NCBI GenBank assembly: GCA_015039465.1
Contig: MU130702.1
Location: 456,861 to 520,860, forward strand
Direction of reading: 5' to 3'
Source: Phlegmacium glaucopus
Taxonomy: Eukaryota; Basidiomycota; Agaricomycetes; Agaricales; Cortinariaceae
Length of the DNA stretch: 64,000 nt
In this document: positions 25,095 to 36,800 of the stretch, in pieces
How positions within the stretch are numbered: position 1 is the first letter of the stretch
How the letters are laid out: each line of letters starts with the position of its first letter
Made by a program: the position numbers and the translations under genes
Notes under the pieces: model-generated
The model's input: the letters and a program-made list of their open reading frames with translations, nothing else
Told to the model about the DNA's origin: nothing
Database searches by the model: none

Positions 25095-25283
25095 TCTGTA
25101 GACTGGTGACTGTCAGTTTAATGTTGAATGAGTATTCTATTACGTAATCAACCGAGAAGTGGCCTTTGTTTTTCCAGGCAGATAAGGAGCTTTTGTCCAC
25201 GACGGCAACGTCAAGTTCTGTGATTCAAAAACATGGTTCTACTAATTATCTTCTACCTTACATCTCTACATAACCATAGGAAG

Positions 25284-26315
25284 CTACTTTTTGTGCGCAA
25301 TAACAACCCATGTCTTGTAAGGATATTCAAACAAACCTTCTGCCTCGTCGATCCAAACTCTATCGAGGCCTTGGTCAATGACTTTCTTGATCTCCTCTTG
25401 CACCTCTGCCCTTTCGTCGTCTGGCAAAACGGCAATGTAACTCTTACTAGAAGCTCTGTCGACAACGATTTCCTTGCTAGCCTGGAGTTTATAGTCCCAT
25501 CTTTTTTCCTCGGGTGGATTGAATTCCCTTTGGTAAGACGGAGTATCAAAGGTCTGGCGCCAGTACATGTGACGGAATTGCGGAGTGTTCTGTTCGTGCA
25601 CTTCTATGATATCCCTGACTTTGGAGACCCATCGCGCCCCATCCCTATACAAAAAGTATGAGATCAGCGGAACGAACTATAAACCAAATTGATAACAGAC
25701 CTATCTTCTAAATTCCAAACAAAGGCGACAGTGCCATTGGGCTTGAGGATGCGAGAGAATTCTGCAGAAGCTGCTCCATAGTCGGGACACCAATGGTAGG
25801 CCTAACATGGGATTGGCCGCATGGACAATGGATGGAGGAAAACGCTGCATACTTGAGCGATGACAACAAGGTTAGCCCAACCCTCAGGGATACCAGTTGC
25901 GTCGAAGGTGCCTTCAGCAACTGTTACACGATCGTCTTTGACTGCTTGGGAAAAAACGGATCGCATTCCTTCACTTGGCTCAATAGCTTTGATTTGTTTA
26001 ATTGCTGCGTTCCATTGTGGATTAGCTAGGAGAGCACGTGTGAATATGCCAGTTCCTGATCCAATTCTAGACAGGGATTAGTAGAATAAAAGAAGAAATT
26101 GAGGGCGTATTCACTCTGCGATGTTGAGCTGTGACTTTGATTTGACAGCGCTGAGGATAAACTCCAATGCAAACGGTTGGTAGGAAGGCCGAACACTGCC
26201 AATGGCCGGTTGAGTTTACGTAAATACAGCCTAAGGTTGTATATACTGACCGGTCGTAGAGACGGTTTGTTCCTGGACCAAAACCTACCTGAGCGATTGT
26301 GTGGATGGACGCCAT
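25284..26315 (-). CDS. Class I SAM-dependent methyltransferase (Methyltransf_11 type)
   Basis: Small-molecule-type methyltransferase common in fungi; substrate unknown. Start at ATG 26315-26313 gives MASIHTIAQVGFGPGTNRLY. After an intron comes SYQPFALEFILSAVKSKSQL, then the SAM-binding motif I EIGSGTGIFTRALLANPQW, motif II-like KAIEPSEGMRSVFSQ, DDRVTVAEGTFDATGIPEGW, the typical fungal IAQAYHWC with PDYGAASAEFSRILKPNGTV, and FVWNLEDR. The last exon (25284-about 25650) has RHMYWRQTFDTPSY and ends in EYPYKTWVVIAHKK. Length of about 310 residues fits the family. It lies 189 bases downstream of NUP133's start on the same strand and is divergent from the sphingoid kinase with start codons that overlap. 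Confidence 0.85.
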
Positions 26316-28199
26316 GATAAACCCTGTAGAAATTACGTCTTACAGCCAATCAATCACTCTACAAGACAAAAATACCCTTACATTCAATGATTCCGTTCTC
26401 AACGTTGGAGCACTTTCAAGTCAGTTATCCCTATACCAACGACTTAAATTCATATTATTCCAAACAGTACCCCATCGCCAGATTCTACGAGCAAATTTCG
26501 AACCCAACACACGAGCGTTAAGCATCCCCTACATTGCCAAAGGGAACAAAAAGCTCTTCCAACTTCATGTATTTGAAGGCATTGTTCAAGAGTCAGACAC
26601 ACCACATGCCGAACGATGGGTTGAAGTTCTTATGAAAGCTATTTATGAAGGCAAGAACTGATTGTCTTTCTTCAATATCCGCGCCACTTTCAGCTGACCC
26701 AGATGCTGGCATTAAACGTTCACGAAGACTACTGGTTTTAATAAATCCATTTGGCGGCAGGGCAAGTTATCGAATACTCAATGTTCTGTTTCTTCAAGTC
26801 TAACCCATTTGACAGAAAAAGGGCGTCGAGACTTTTTCAAAACTAATCCACCCCATTTTTAAAATGGCTGAATGCTCTTTGGAAGTTATATGTGCATAGG
26901 ACGGTCTCCCTTCTTTCTGAATGTTCTAAAGCAAGTTATAGATACCACACGGACTGGACATGCTCAAGAAATTGCAAAGGAATTAACCCTCGACTTCGAT
27001 GCAGTCATTACTGTCTCCGGTGATGGACTGGTACACGAAGTTCTAAACGGCTTCGCTCAGCATGCAGATTCCACCAAAGCATTTGCGATACCTGTCGCCC
27101 CTATACCCACTGGCTCAGGAAATGGGCTATCTCTCAACTTATTGGGAATTGAGGTATTTATCGTCAGCTTTCCTCTATTTTTGACAAGCATTTCCAATGG
27201 CTTTTCAGGATGGTTTCGACGTTGTTGCCGCTGCCTTGAATGCTATCAAAGGAAAGCCAATGAAAGTGGATGTATTCTCGGTGACCCAAGGCGGGAAGCG
27301 GACCATCTCGTTCATGTCACAGTCGCTGGGGTTGATGGCAGACTTGGATATTGGAACGGACAATCTGCGATGGATGGGAGACGGAAGGTTTATATATGGA
27401 TTGTTAAGGGGATGTAAGTGTTCTGAATTCCATCTATTCCGCATAGGGAACTTGATCCAACGTTTGCAGTGGTGAAGTTCAAACCATGCTCGGTACAGCT
27501 GTCATTTAAACTGGAGGAGGACAACAAGGAGAAGATGGCTGCCGCCTGGCAATCCAGAAAAGAAGGCCGTGATTTGACAATACCTAATGCAATATCCAGC
27601 AAGAGCGTGGATGATACTCTGCCCTCTTTGAAATATCTTCAAGGAGAGGAGGATGGATGGACAATATTCAATGACTCCTTCGTTTACGTCTATGCTGGTA
27701 AAGGACCTTATGTGGGCCGGTAATTTTTTTGGTTTTGGACATGTCTGCCAGATCGTATCATTAACGAACTTGGTCTCGTAGTGATTTCATGGCCTTTCCC
27801 GTTTCTCTGCCCGACGATGGCCTCATTGATGTGATGACCATGTCAAGGGTGAAGAATGAATCCTCTGCCCCTCCGTATTCTAAATTGACAGTTAGCAGTC
27901 TTCTAGGAGCGATATTCTCTTGGCAATGGATGGTGCTCCTGAAGGACAAGGTTTTTGGAATCCCAAGGTGATCACCTTGCCTTGGTTTCCTTCGTCAAGC
28001 CTTCACCTCTCTTGTCTAGGTCCATTATGTGAAAGCTCACGCTTACCGAGTAAAACCTCTGAAGAAAGACGGTTGTGTTTCTGTGGATGGCGAATCCTTC
28101 CCTTTCGAGGAATTCCAGGTGGATGTTGAGAAAGGCCTTGCTACTTTTCTGAGTCCATATGGTCACTATGCAGCAAACTTCGGACCAAAGAGGACATAG
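26305..28199 (+). CDS. LCB4: Sphingoid long-chain base kinase (Lcb4/Lcb5, sphingosine kinase family)
   Basis: Phosphorylates sphingoid bases at membranes with ATP, DAG-kinase fold. Start is ATG 26305 or the in-frame ATG 26314. After an intron (GTCAGT...CAG) the family segment IPHRQILRANFEPN follows. The catalytic domain has RRLLVLINPFGG, KGVETFSKLIHPIFK, DTTRTGHAQEIAKEL, the nucleotide-binding SGDGLVHEVLNGF and PIPTGSGNGLSLNLLG, then DGFDVVAAALNAI, SLGLMADLDIGTDNLRWMG, RFIYGLLRG, FVYVYAGKGPYVGRDFMAFP and DDGLIDVMTM. The end is KAHAYRVKPL, VSVDGESFPFEEFQVDVEKG and stop 28197-28199. The intron at 26651-26693 has a GC...AG boundary (see findings). HTD2 starts 53 bases downstream on the same strand. 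Confidence 0.92.
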
Positions 28200-28252
28200 T
28201 CATGTGTTCTTTACATAGTATCTATCTTTACTTAAAGCAGTCTACTCATTTT

Positions 28253-29336
28253 ATGGCATTCAACCTACTACTACGAAAGACGTCCTTCAGATTACATTCA
28301 ATAGCATGTCGTACCATCTCAACGTCGATGAAACAACATGAAATGGAGGCGTTGAATCAATGGATAGCCTCACCGCCAGTTCATACACTCATTGATTCAT
28401 TAAGCGTCGAGCATCTTTCCGATTTGTACGTCACTTTGCCCACACGAGATGGCAGTCGCAAGCCATACCGGGAGCCACAGTTCGGAACGCCATTACCTTT
28501 TGGTCACCACCTTGCCTTCTTCCACGCTCGCAGACCCGAGCGACTTCTGCGGCTTGATGGAACAGACGAGGATATCTCACCCCCGCCGCCGTTCTCGAAG
28601 CGAATGTGGGCGGGAGGAACGATAACATGGGATACAAGCAACCCCCTTATTATAGGTAAAACGACGAAATCAGTTTCAACGGTGTCATCAACAGAGAAGA
28701 AAGGCTTTGAAAAGGGGAACCCAATGGTATTCGTGACCCAGAATATTCAGTTCATTCAAGAGGGAAAACAAACGCCATCTGTAACGGAAGAACGAGCTCA
28801 TGTATACTTCAACCCAAAGGTCTCCTCACAGAAGTCAAAGAAATTTGACCGAGAAGGTGATTATTTTCGCAAACCGCTGTGAACTCATGTAACCATTATC
28901 CACAAGTGCGAGATATTCCTAGTACAATCGACTTTGCATTCAGATACACGCCATCTCCTGTCACCCTTTTCCGTTATTCTGCGTTGATGTTCAATGCACA
29001 CCATATCCATCTCGACAAGGAATACTGCCAAAAAGAAGAAGGGTACCCTGGTATGTGCAAATTAAACTTTCGCGTTTTGTTTTTGATGAATCTACCCCAG
29101 AACGTCTGGTGCATGGACCACTTACAGCCCAGATGTTGTTAGAATCCGTGATATTCCATTTTCCCGAAGTTAAATTCAGTCACTTCAAATACCGCGCTAC
29201 AAACCCCCTGTTTGTGAATCGCAACTTGACAATAAACGGGACCTGGACAGACGATCAGACGATCCAATTGTGGTGCTGTGATGACAACGTCGTTGGAATG
29301 GTCGCTTTCGTCAAAGTACAGAAATCTGGCGCATGA
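28253..29336 (+). CDS. HTD2: Mitochondrial hot-dog dehydratase Htd2 (3-hydroxyacyl-thioester dehydratase, MaoC-like)
   Basis: Dehydratase step of mitochondrial type II fatty acid synthesis (yeast Htd2), needed for lipoic acid precursor. ATG 28253 gives MAFNLLLRKTSFRLHSIACR, a basic, hydrophobic mitochondrial presequence; an in-frame ATG at 28202 would extend it. The first exon contains LPFGHHLAFFHARRPERLL, MWAGGTITW and VFVTQNIQFIQEGKQTPSVT. After an intron comes the hot-dog signature LFRYSALMFNAHHIHLDKEY, and after a GTATGT intron RLVHGPLTAQMLLESVI. It ends NVVGMVAFVKVQKSGA at 29336. The stop is 46 bases from the convergent PRCC-like gene. Related mesaconyl-CoA hydratases share this fold; the presequence favours Htd2. 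Confidence 0.87.
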
Positions 29337-29381
29337 AATGCGATACCATTCGTCCTTGCAAACGCTTCACACAAGTAACAT

Positions 29382-30569
29382 TCAGAAACCTTCGTATCGT
29401 GCATTCAGTTACAACGATATCTGAAAATAATTTTATATTCTCACCATACTTGTTGCCGGCCTCCTTGCGATTCCGTTTACCTTGGGCGATCTGCTCTTCA
29501 AGAGCTTCCCTGTTTTCGTAAGCTTGCTTAAGCAAGGTGGACAATTGATGTCTTGAATTTGCCACCCTGTTCATCTTGCTCGCCTAGGTATAGTTAGAGG
29601 AAAATCTTTTAGTCACTGACCAGTTGGCTACAACGCACGTTTATGTTCATCTTGGGAGCAACTGGACCTCCTCCAGCTCCCTGAGTAATGGCTTTCTTCT
29701 CCTCTCTCTCCTGAATTTCTTTCTTCGCCTTTTCCATTTCTTTCAAAGCATTAATTTCCTCCACTGGAGCATCCTGCAGGCCCTCAAAACCTTTAATCGT
29801 ACCCTTCTCCAATGCGCGTAGTTGCGAGTTATAGTCGTGTTCCCATTTCTTCATGAATTTGGCATAATATTCGGGGTCATAAGCGGCCCAAACACCTGAT
29901 GGCAATTGATAATAACCTGGGTAGGGATCCATTGGCGTAGGTTCAGGAGGCTCAAAGGTGGGTAGGGAAGGAGCTGCAGAAGGGAGAGAAAGAGACGACG
30001 AGGACGAGGCTGAATCATTAGAGTTCTTCGCGGCTCCTTTAGCATGACCTGTTGTGGAAATTAAAGTCATCCCGTACTTAAAAACAATGGAAAAGCTCAC
30101 CCAATGCGAAAAAGTCGGTCGCAGGGGTAGCCTCTGGTGAACGTCGCGGTCGCGTAGCTTGATTAATACTGACCTCTTCAATTGAAATGTTTCTCTTGCC
30201 CTTGCCCAAAGAACCGGGCTTGAAGGTAAGGGAAACGGGTTCGGAGACAGGGGTTTCTGTGCTCAATTCGAGATCCAATACTTCTGTCTTGCCTACACCA
30301 ATAACCGCTCGGGATTGGGGGACGGTCTTTTGTTTCGGCATGGGTAGCATGGACAGCAAAGACGAGGTACCAGCACCTGTTCTACGTTTTTTGGCTGGCC
30401 TTTCATCGTCCGAGTTTTCGGCGCTTCCAGCAGCTGGGAGAGATGGAAGAGAGATGGTGATTTTCTTAGGGGCTCGTTTTGTCTTGGATGGAGGATTGGA
30501 AGTCGCTGCTGATTGTTTTGGCGAATCAGACGCATCGGAATCACTGCCATAGTCCTCAATTCCAAGCAT
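29382..30569 (-). CDS. PRCC: PRCC-like (MAD2B-interacting family) nuclear protein
   Basis: Fungal relative of human PRCC, a pre-mRNA splicing-associated, MAD2B-interacting protein. Start at ATG 30569-30567: MLGIEDYGSDSDASDSPKQS, the short acidic N-terminus typical of the family. Features in order: a basic KRAPKKITISLPSLP, AKKRRTGAGTSSLLSMLPMP, SLTFKPGSLGKGKRNISIEE, a Pro/Ser-rich region, then PYPGYYQLPSGVWAAYDPEY. The conserved C-terminus is HQLSTLLKQAYENREALEEQ and GKRNRKEAGNKYG. A final intron (GTGAGA...AAG) leaves only Phe and the stop, giving the family end KYGF, with TGA at 29384-29382. The exact recovery of KYGF supports the model. Confidence 0.85.
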
Positions 30570-30801
30570 TTCGCAGAAAGTTGAATAGATGAAGTAATAA
30601 TAACATTAGGTAAGCTAAGTCAATGTTTAAATCCATTGGTCCGTAAATATTGGGTTAGAGGTGTTTATGTATGTGGTAAGTATCTATAAAGGAAAGTTGT
30701 ATGCGTAGAAAACAAGTATGATAGAAAATTTCACATATATAGTCCGTTTAATTGTCCAGAAGAAGCAGAAGTCCGTGAGATTCAAAGAATGACAACGATC
30801 G

Positions 30802-33800
30802 TTAAGGTCGTGCTGATATTAGGTATTAAGCACGGTGCTTGGGTTTGTCAAAGAAAAAAACTGACCAAGTTGTTCCTTGCGGTAGAACCAGAAGTATCCC
30901 CAAACGATAATGAGCTGTGATACAAGCGCAATCCAAAACAGTGGGAGCACGAGCGGACTCCCTTGATGTGGCTGTCAGAATTGGTTAATAGAATTTGAGT
31001 AATCCTCCTCACCTTGGAGCCCTTCACTAAAGTCCCATTTTGCGGCATCTGGGAAAACAGAGCCAGGACCAATTCGGTTGGGAGCAGTTGCACGAGCAAC
31101 CATGACACAAATAGACCCAATGATTTGTGCGAAAGCCAATGTAGCGCAGACGTGAAGTCTTGAAAGGGTCTGGAATGTGCGAGTTAGAGGTGGAGGTTAT
31201 ATCTTGATTAATGAACCAATTCACCTGAAGAAGGATCATACCCAGACCGACTCCTTGAACGGCATCAAGTACGCCGAGCCACAGCCAGAGAGAGATGCCT
31301 AGGTACGGCCCTGCACTTCCAGCCCAAGGAATATACAAAGCCAATGAAGATGTACCCCAAAGCATCTATTGTTATGATGTCAACCTTTGATGGACTTCGA
31401 ATGAGCTATTTTAATATTACCTGGCACCACCGCGGAGCCCCCAGTCCAACCGCAAAGACAGGTAAGAGCCAAGTGTGTGTTTTGCTGAAATGGGTAAGCA
31501 CCAGCAGCATCGCAGCCCACACTCCAATGAAGAACACAACAACAAATATCAGAATTTGCCATTGTGGAATGGGCACACTCCAGAGGAAAGACCAGTTCCG
31601 GCCATAAGGCTACATAATCAACATGAGAAAGTCATATGGCAGAAACGGTATAAATCCACATACTCCACTCAACCAGTAATCTCGCAGAATTTCGGAGGCA
31701 AGGAACCAAAGGACAAGTTTTCGTCTAAAGAGTGTTTTGAGGAAATGAGGAACCTTTGGCGGTGTCTGACGGTAATACTCTGGATGAAATGAGAAATTCA
31801 GTCGGACCTTCATGAGGTAAATCTGTCTGGGACTCGCCTGGCAATCCATGAAGCATAAGGATTGCGAACACAAAGCTCATGACCGCGAGCGGCCAAACTA
31901 CGAGAACGATCCACCATGGAGTGATATATCCATCTGGTCTTCCATTCAAAGTCCAACCCCAATACCACAAAGCAGCAACCCAGATCTGTTGAGACCCTTG
32001 CACAATGCAAGCTCTGAGAGTCCAGATCTCAGTAGCTGCGCCCTAAAGTTACGCTGTAAGAAATACAAACGGAAATGATGATTTTTATAAAAATACGTAC
32101 AGCCTCCTCCCCAAAATTCAGGCCAAAGAAAAGAAATCCTGCAGCGGAAGCAACAGCATAGCACCAAGTAGCAGCATTTGAAAGTGCGCTGTGCGCTGGG
32201 TGAAGGGCTGCATTGACTGATGGCAAGCCAATCATGAAGAACGCCAAACCAAAGAAAATCCACGGAAGAGACAGAACATAGATAGAGGGCTTCAATCTGA
32301 ACATAGGATACCATACAGCCGAAGCAGCCAAAAATACCCCGCCAAGAACATAAAGTTGAATATCGTTTTGCCAGTTCCGACCAGTGAGCAGAGTAATTTG
32401 GAAACTCGTAGCACTCAACATCTACATCCAATAAGTCAATCTCTTTTTTTCTGATGACCTAGAACGACAAACCTGGCCAAGGCCAATCACGATTGTATAA
32501 AGTGGCCAACCACCTATTTCTCGTGACATGAAAATCTGAAGACGAGTCATTGGCGCAGCCGGTGGTTGATTGGCTTCATGGTGGAGTGGCCCTTCATAAT
32601 CGGATTGCAAGGAAGCGTGCATGTTGGGAGCTAGGAAATACGATCGTAGTTAGTCATTTCTCAGATTTAGTAATAACGATGCCCACAGTCTGGCCGAGAA
32701 TATAGAGAAGGCGAAGGTGTACCCCAGACCGAATCTCGTTGAGACGATCTAATGCTTGCGGCATTCGACAGTTTGTCTTTGCGAACTTTTCCGAAGAATG
32801 CTTCTTCACTCTTGACCAAGAATTTCTCGATAGAGAGTTCATGTTCGGAGTTCTTTGCATTAAGGCCCTGTAGCTTTTGGACATACTCTGATGCAACGCC
32901 ACCATCAGCGTCAGTAAACTGGAGGACAAGAGTCAATCATAATATCAAAGAGGTTAAGTGTAACGAACCGAAGCAATAGCCTTATTGAGTGGGGAATTAG
33001 ATTTTTCTTCGACAATGGACGAGATGGATTCAACCGAAGACATTCGAGAATGAGAGCCAAACGGACGACTTGGGGCTAGACCTCCATCGATGAAAGGGTC
33101 AGGAGCATGTGCCTGATCCTTGGATATTGTACGATTGACACGTTCGAGGAAAGTGTTGTAGCCTCCACCGCTCTCAGCCACGCTACCTCGGGGGGTGAAA
33201 TAACCATCTCCAGGATCACCTGAATACACGCTTCTCTGGGTATCTGAAACAAAACGAGCACCATCGCTCGGACTAGCAAGCATTTCCTGACTCCACTGGC
33301 CAGGCGAACCGGAAGTATTTAGCTGAGGGCTATCATTAATGCTCCGGCTGTCCCATTCTGGTTGTGTCGGGTATATTTGATTGACCGGGTTCCAATCATC
33401 TGTATCAGCCATTGCTGGTAAAAGTCCATTATCACAATCAGACTCCCGCCAAGCATTTGAACTGGCAAGTGCACGACTCGTTTTGATGCTACGTTTGTGG
33501 AAATCCTCCATACGTTGGCGCCATTCAACGACTGGGAATCTCTGGAGCGCAGATCTAGCTCGAAGGATGGCCCTTTCTTCCTCACTCGACTTCAGAGCCA
33601 TCTTGATCGTTTTGGTTAATTGAGAAAGCATATGGTTTGTTGCACTCGATTCTACAGGATACCACTAAAGGAGATTGGATTGACAACAATGAGAAATCAG
33701 GGTTCGGAAGAAAAGATCAACACTTACCCAGCCTGGCATCAAGCCTAAACCACCCAAACGACTACCGACCCCAAGGGCACCCTTTCGACCAAATTCCACT

Positions 33801-36800
33801 GCCACTAAACCAAATGGTTCGTCGCGAGACGGGATCAATGCGAAGTCAGCACCGCTGAAAAGATATGGCGGTAATGCAGTAAACTCCGGCTTGGAATAAA
33901 TGCGTTCAGGGTAGAGCTCCATGAGACGTGCAAGTTTCTCAGCAGCGAATCTGCCATACAAATCAATGACGGGTCCGACAGCAATGAGTTGAATACTCGG
34001 CCGTTTTTCAAATCTAGCACAAACAAAAAGATTCAGTTGTAATGAGCAGAGAATGACTTGTCAGACGTACAATACAGGCATAACATCAGCGATGAGATCC
34101 ACACCCTTTTGTTTTGACCATCTACCAACGAACACAAACAAGTCGGAATTGGGATCTTGCTTGATTCCGGCCCATTCTTGTGCTTGTCTTTTAAGTTCTG
34201 GGCGAGCGGCTTCCGCCACCTCATCAATCTGCACATCACGTGCTAGAGTAGGTTTTTCGTCGAGAGCAGCGATGTCACTTGGATCAGGATTGGGCAGTGA
34301 GTCAACATGTTTGAGTGTCCAGAGGGCCGGGTATCTCGCCCAACTACGTTTACCGTACTTGTCAGAAACACCTGCAACACCCACGCTCTTTTGATGGGTG
34401 CTGATAAATGATGCAGCAGCGTGCAAAAGATTGAATGTGTTTCCAAACTGAACGTATTTCGTGCAATGTTCTTTGCTAATATTGAAAGCAGAGCAAACTT
34501 CCTTCATTTCCTCTTTGGTGCGGAGAGGCCATAGACCTTGGAATTCGGCATTGTGAAGAGAAAGACACACAGGTAGCACTTTGGGAAGCAGATAGATAGG
34601 AGCTAGAGCACCGTGATAGTCATTGACGTGGTAGATATCGATGGTAGGGTGTCGACGAATGGTGGCTGCGATGGCCTGATTCCATGTAGAATAAAAGATA
34701 GCCGAGCTAAGGTCGTCCATGCGAGCAGGATACGGGTCCGACTTGGTTTGCGCCCTGAATACAGGACTATCCAAAATGACATAGGTAATATTATCCAGAA
34801 CGTGAGTTTCAACTTCAATCAGATAGGGTTCGCCGAAAATGACCACTTCGATAGGGTCTGCCGGTTCGCCTGCGGGATACTCGATATCTTTTACTTTAGG
34901 CACTACCCAAACAAGGTCCACGTCAGTCATGGCCTTACCCATCAGACTTGACATAACACCAAGACCACCGATCTTGACTTTGAGTTTCCAATCAATGATC
35001 TCGTACTCGAGCGTTGCAATCAGGACTTTGCGCCGTTTGTTTTTATCCTCCGGCCAGCCGATGATTTCCGCATTTTGTTTAGTTCCAAATATCTTTTCAC
35101 TTATTGGGGTCGAATCTTTCAGATCAGAGGTTGATTTGTTGCCGAAGATGGGGAAATAGTTGGTATGGTTCTTTGTTTTAACGCCATATTGGTTATGTTT
35201 GATGCCATAAAAGCTCCACATGAAGACGAGAACAGCGAGTGTACCAGTTATCAAAGGTATCGCAAGAAGAAGGGCATACATAATAACCCCAATGACCACC
35301 TGTCCGCGAGGTTCCAAACTCCAAGTCATAGTAGCGTCGTCAACAAGGAGGGACCAGGCCAGATGAGGTGACGGTGGAGCAGACATATTGAGATAGTTAG
35401 GAGCAACGGAATTGGGAGGAAGACGATCCAAAATGCCATCCCCATCGGCATCTCCGTAAAAGAAATCATCAAAGCCCCAAACGTTGAGCTGCATGTAGGT
35501 TGGCCATGCTGCCATGATTTCGAGCTCCCACTTCCCATCTTGGTTTTGCTGCATCAAATGAGGGATTCCTTGATCAAAGCCCCAAGTGTTAAAAGGACCT
35601 CGAACTAACAACTGAGGGAAGCGACGTGACATCGATACTCCTATATCTGCATGCACAACGGCAGCAGAGGATAGAGTGGCCTGACTCCAGTCTATAAGGG
35701 ACAGAAATTGAGTCTTTGAGTGTCAAAACTGGTAGCACAACTGTAAATACTCACATTGAACCATGAGATGATCACCCTTCCAAAAATTATCGGAATTCGT
35801 GAAAAGGCTCCCTTCCATTGTGGTGGAATCTTCCCAATCTTTCCATTGTGTCCAATTTTTCCCGAAATTCCATGAATACCTGAATTTGTCTGCGCCGAAA
35901 GCACTGTGTGTATAGGAGTATGTGTTATTCGAAAACGTGAACGATCCGCTAGAGTCGTAATCATTTTCAGGAAAGACCATCACGTTGTTTGCGACCCCTT
36001 TTCTGAGCAAGAAATGATCAATAGTCTGTGAAAGCAAATGTTAACGGCATAGTCTACTCAAAAAAAGGATTCTACACACCCCAGTCGTCGCATTGCCACC
36101 TCCCGCAGGAGGGTTATTAACCGTGAGTGAAAGAACGCCATCAGGGAAATTGTTGAGTGTCGCTGACCATGACCAAGCAGACGCCGATATACTAGACGAA
36201 TCGGCTTGTGAAATGTTGGTGCATTGGACGTTGTTGATAGTTGGTGTACCGCCTTTTCCTGATGAAGTCATATTCAGTGCAATGCTGGCGGTGAGAGCAT
36301 CACAGTTCATTGCAACGTTGAATTCGAATCCAATATTCACAGCCGTCGAATTTGTATCTCCAGGGTTGACAAGAAGCCTATGATCATGTCCCGGAATAAA
36401 CTTCGTGATAAAGGGTAGGGGTGCAGTCCACTGGGTAACAGGGACTAGCGCTTTAAACCCATAGCTGTCCAAAGTAACTGAAGGAAGGCAGCCAAAGTAA
36501 GGAGCATTGCTGTCATTATTGAACGAGGAAAGGGAATCGGCAAGAGTATACGTTTCATAAGGGGGGAAGAGATTTTGAACCTGAAGGCCAGCGACAAAGG
36601 GTGATGAAATCCAATTATCCTGCTTGCAATCAAATGTGTACGTTCTTGTGTCATTTTCATTCGTGAATAACATCCAGACTTGGTCGGAAAAGGTGCCTCC
36701 AACAGTTTGGTAGCCGGAGATGGCTGATCGAGAGACCGACCACAAACCCATTTCCGTTAATGTGCCATTGGAACCAGGTCGTGAAATGAAGTACGTCCAG

